A stretch of 64,000 nucleotides of DNA, taken from the NCBI RefSeq assembly GCF_001561915.1, contig NZ_LSKU01000001.1, positions 285,804 to 349,803 on the forward strand, given 5' to 3'. The notes under the pieces are model-generated. The model saw only the letters and a list, made by a program, of their open reading frames with translations. It did not search any database and had not been told where the DNA came from. Shown here piece after piece: positions 63,895-64,000 of the stretch; position 1 is the stretch's first letter; every line of letters starts with the position of its first letter. Made by a program: the position numbers and the translations under genes. This stretch comes from Tepidibacillus decaturensis. Its GTDB lineage: Bacteria > Bacillota > Bacilli > Tepidibacillales > Tepidibacillaceae.

Positions 63895-64000
63895 ATTGTT
63901 TCCCTCCCATTTTTTATAATATTCAATTAAATGGAATAAAAATCCTGTCACTATAAATTTTTAAAAAAAATTTTACTCGTACTAGCATATTTTTGCCACC

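Overview
The window is AT-rich, low-GC Firmicute DNA with strong Shine-Dalgarno sites. Chromosomal gene order follows Bacillus subtilis: citZ-icd-mdh, phoPR, polA-mutM-ytaF-coaE, gapB, speD, nrdR, dnaB-dnaI. A minor alpha/beta SASP marks an endospore former. A two-subunit, oxygen-labile class I fumarase and a probable selenocysteine-containing HesB protein suggest an anaerobic or microaerophilic Bacillales lineage. I cannot name the species.

Layout, chromosome (1-29,800): partial DUF441 membrane protein; TCA genes citZ (mitochondrial-type citrate synthase), icd, mdh and fumarase alpha/beta; an oppABCDF peptide importer; a DUF3899 membrane protein; phoP-phoR; an SPFH/prohibitin protein; polA, mutM, ytaF, coaE; a lytic transglycosylase; gapB; a SASP; speD behind a structured leader; a lysine riboswitch controlling an NhaC-family transporter; nrdR; a HesB-like selenoprotein with an in-frame UGA and a perfect 7-bp SECIS-like hairpin; dnaB and dnaI; tRNA-Ala(GGC).

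Layout, prophage (about 29,950 to beyond 62,700): an HK97-type siphovirus sits immediately downstream of tRNA-Ala. Leftward lysogeny genes are integrase, an S24-fold protein lacking its catalytic dyad, ImmA-type protease, a Gp37/Gp68-type protein plus TcmP pair, a BRCT protein and an XRE repressor. A divergent control region has 17-bp operators lying exactly in the -10/-35 spacers of both promoters. Rightward early genes are Cro-like protein, antirepressor, YqaJ/RecT recombination, replication protein, DnaC-like loader, RusA and the ArpU late regulator. Late genes follow three 11-bp-phased repeats and an early terminator: HNH, probable cos, TerS/TerL, portal, protease, capsid, connectors, tail tube, frameshifted tail chaperones, tape measure, tail/fibre proteins, XhlA, amidase and holin. 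Past the holin lie two structured RNA candidates next to a DUF3800 gene, then a zinc-ribbon protein. I found no attR before 64,000, so the right boundary is probably outside the window.

An important caveat: six genes (oppB, lytic transglycosylase, phage replication protein, terS, gp10-like, zinc ribbon) are broken at A/T homopolymers of 6-8 bases, and each is restored by adding one base to that run. This looks like systematic homopolymer under-calling, although transcriptional or ribosomal slippage is not excluded. The tail-chaperone frameshift at 54984 is different and looks like genuine programmed -1 frameshifting.
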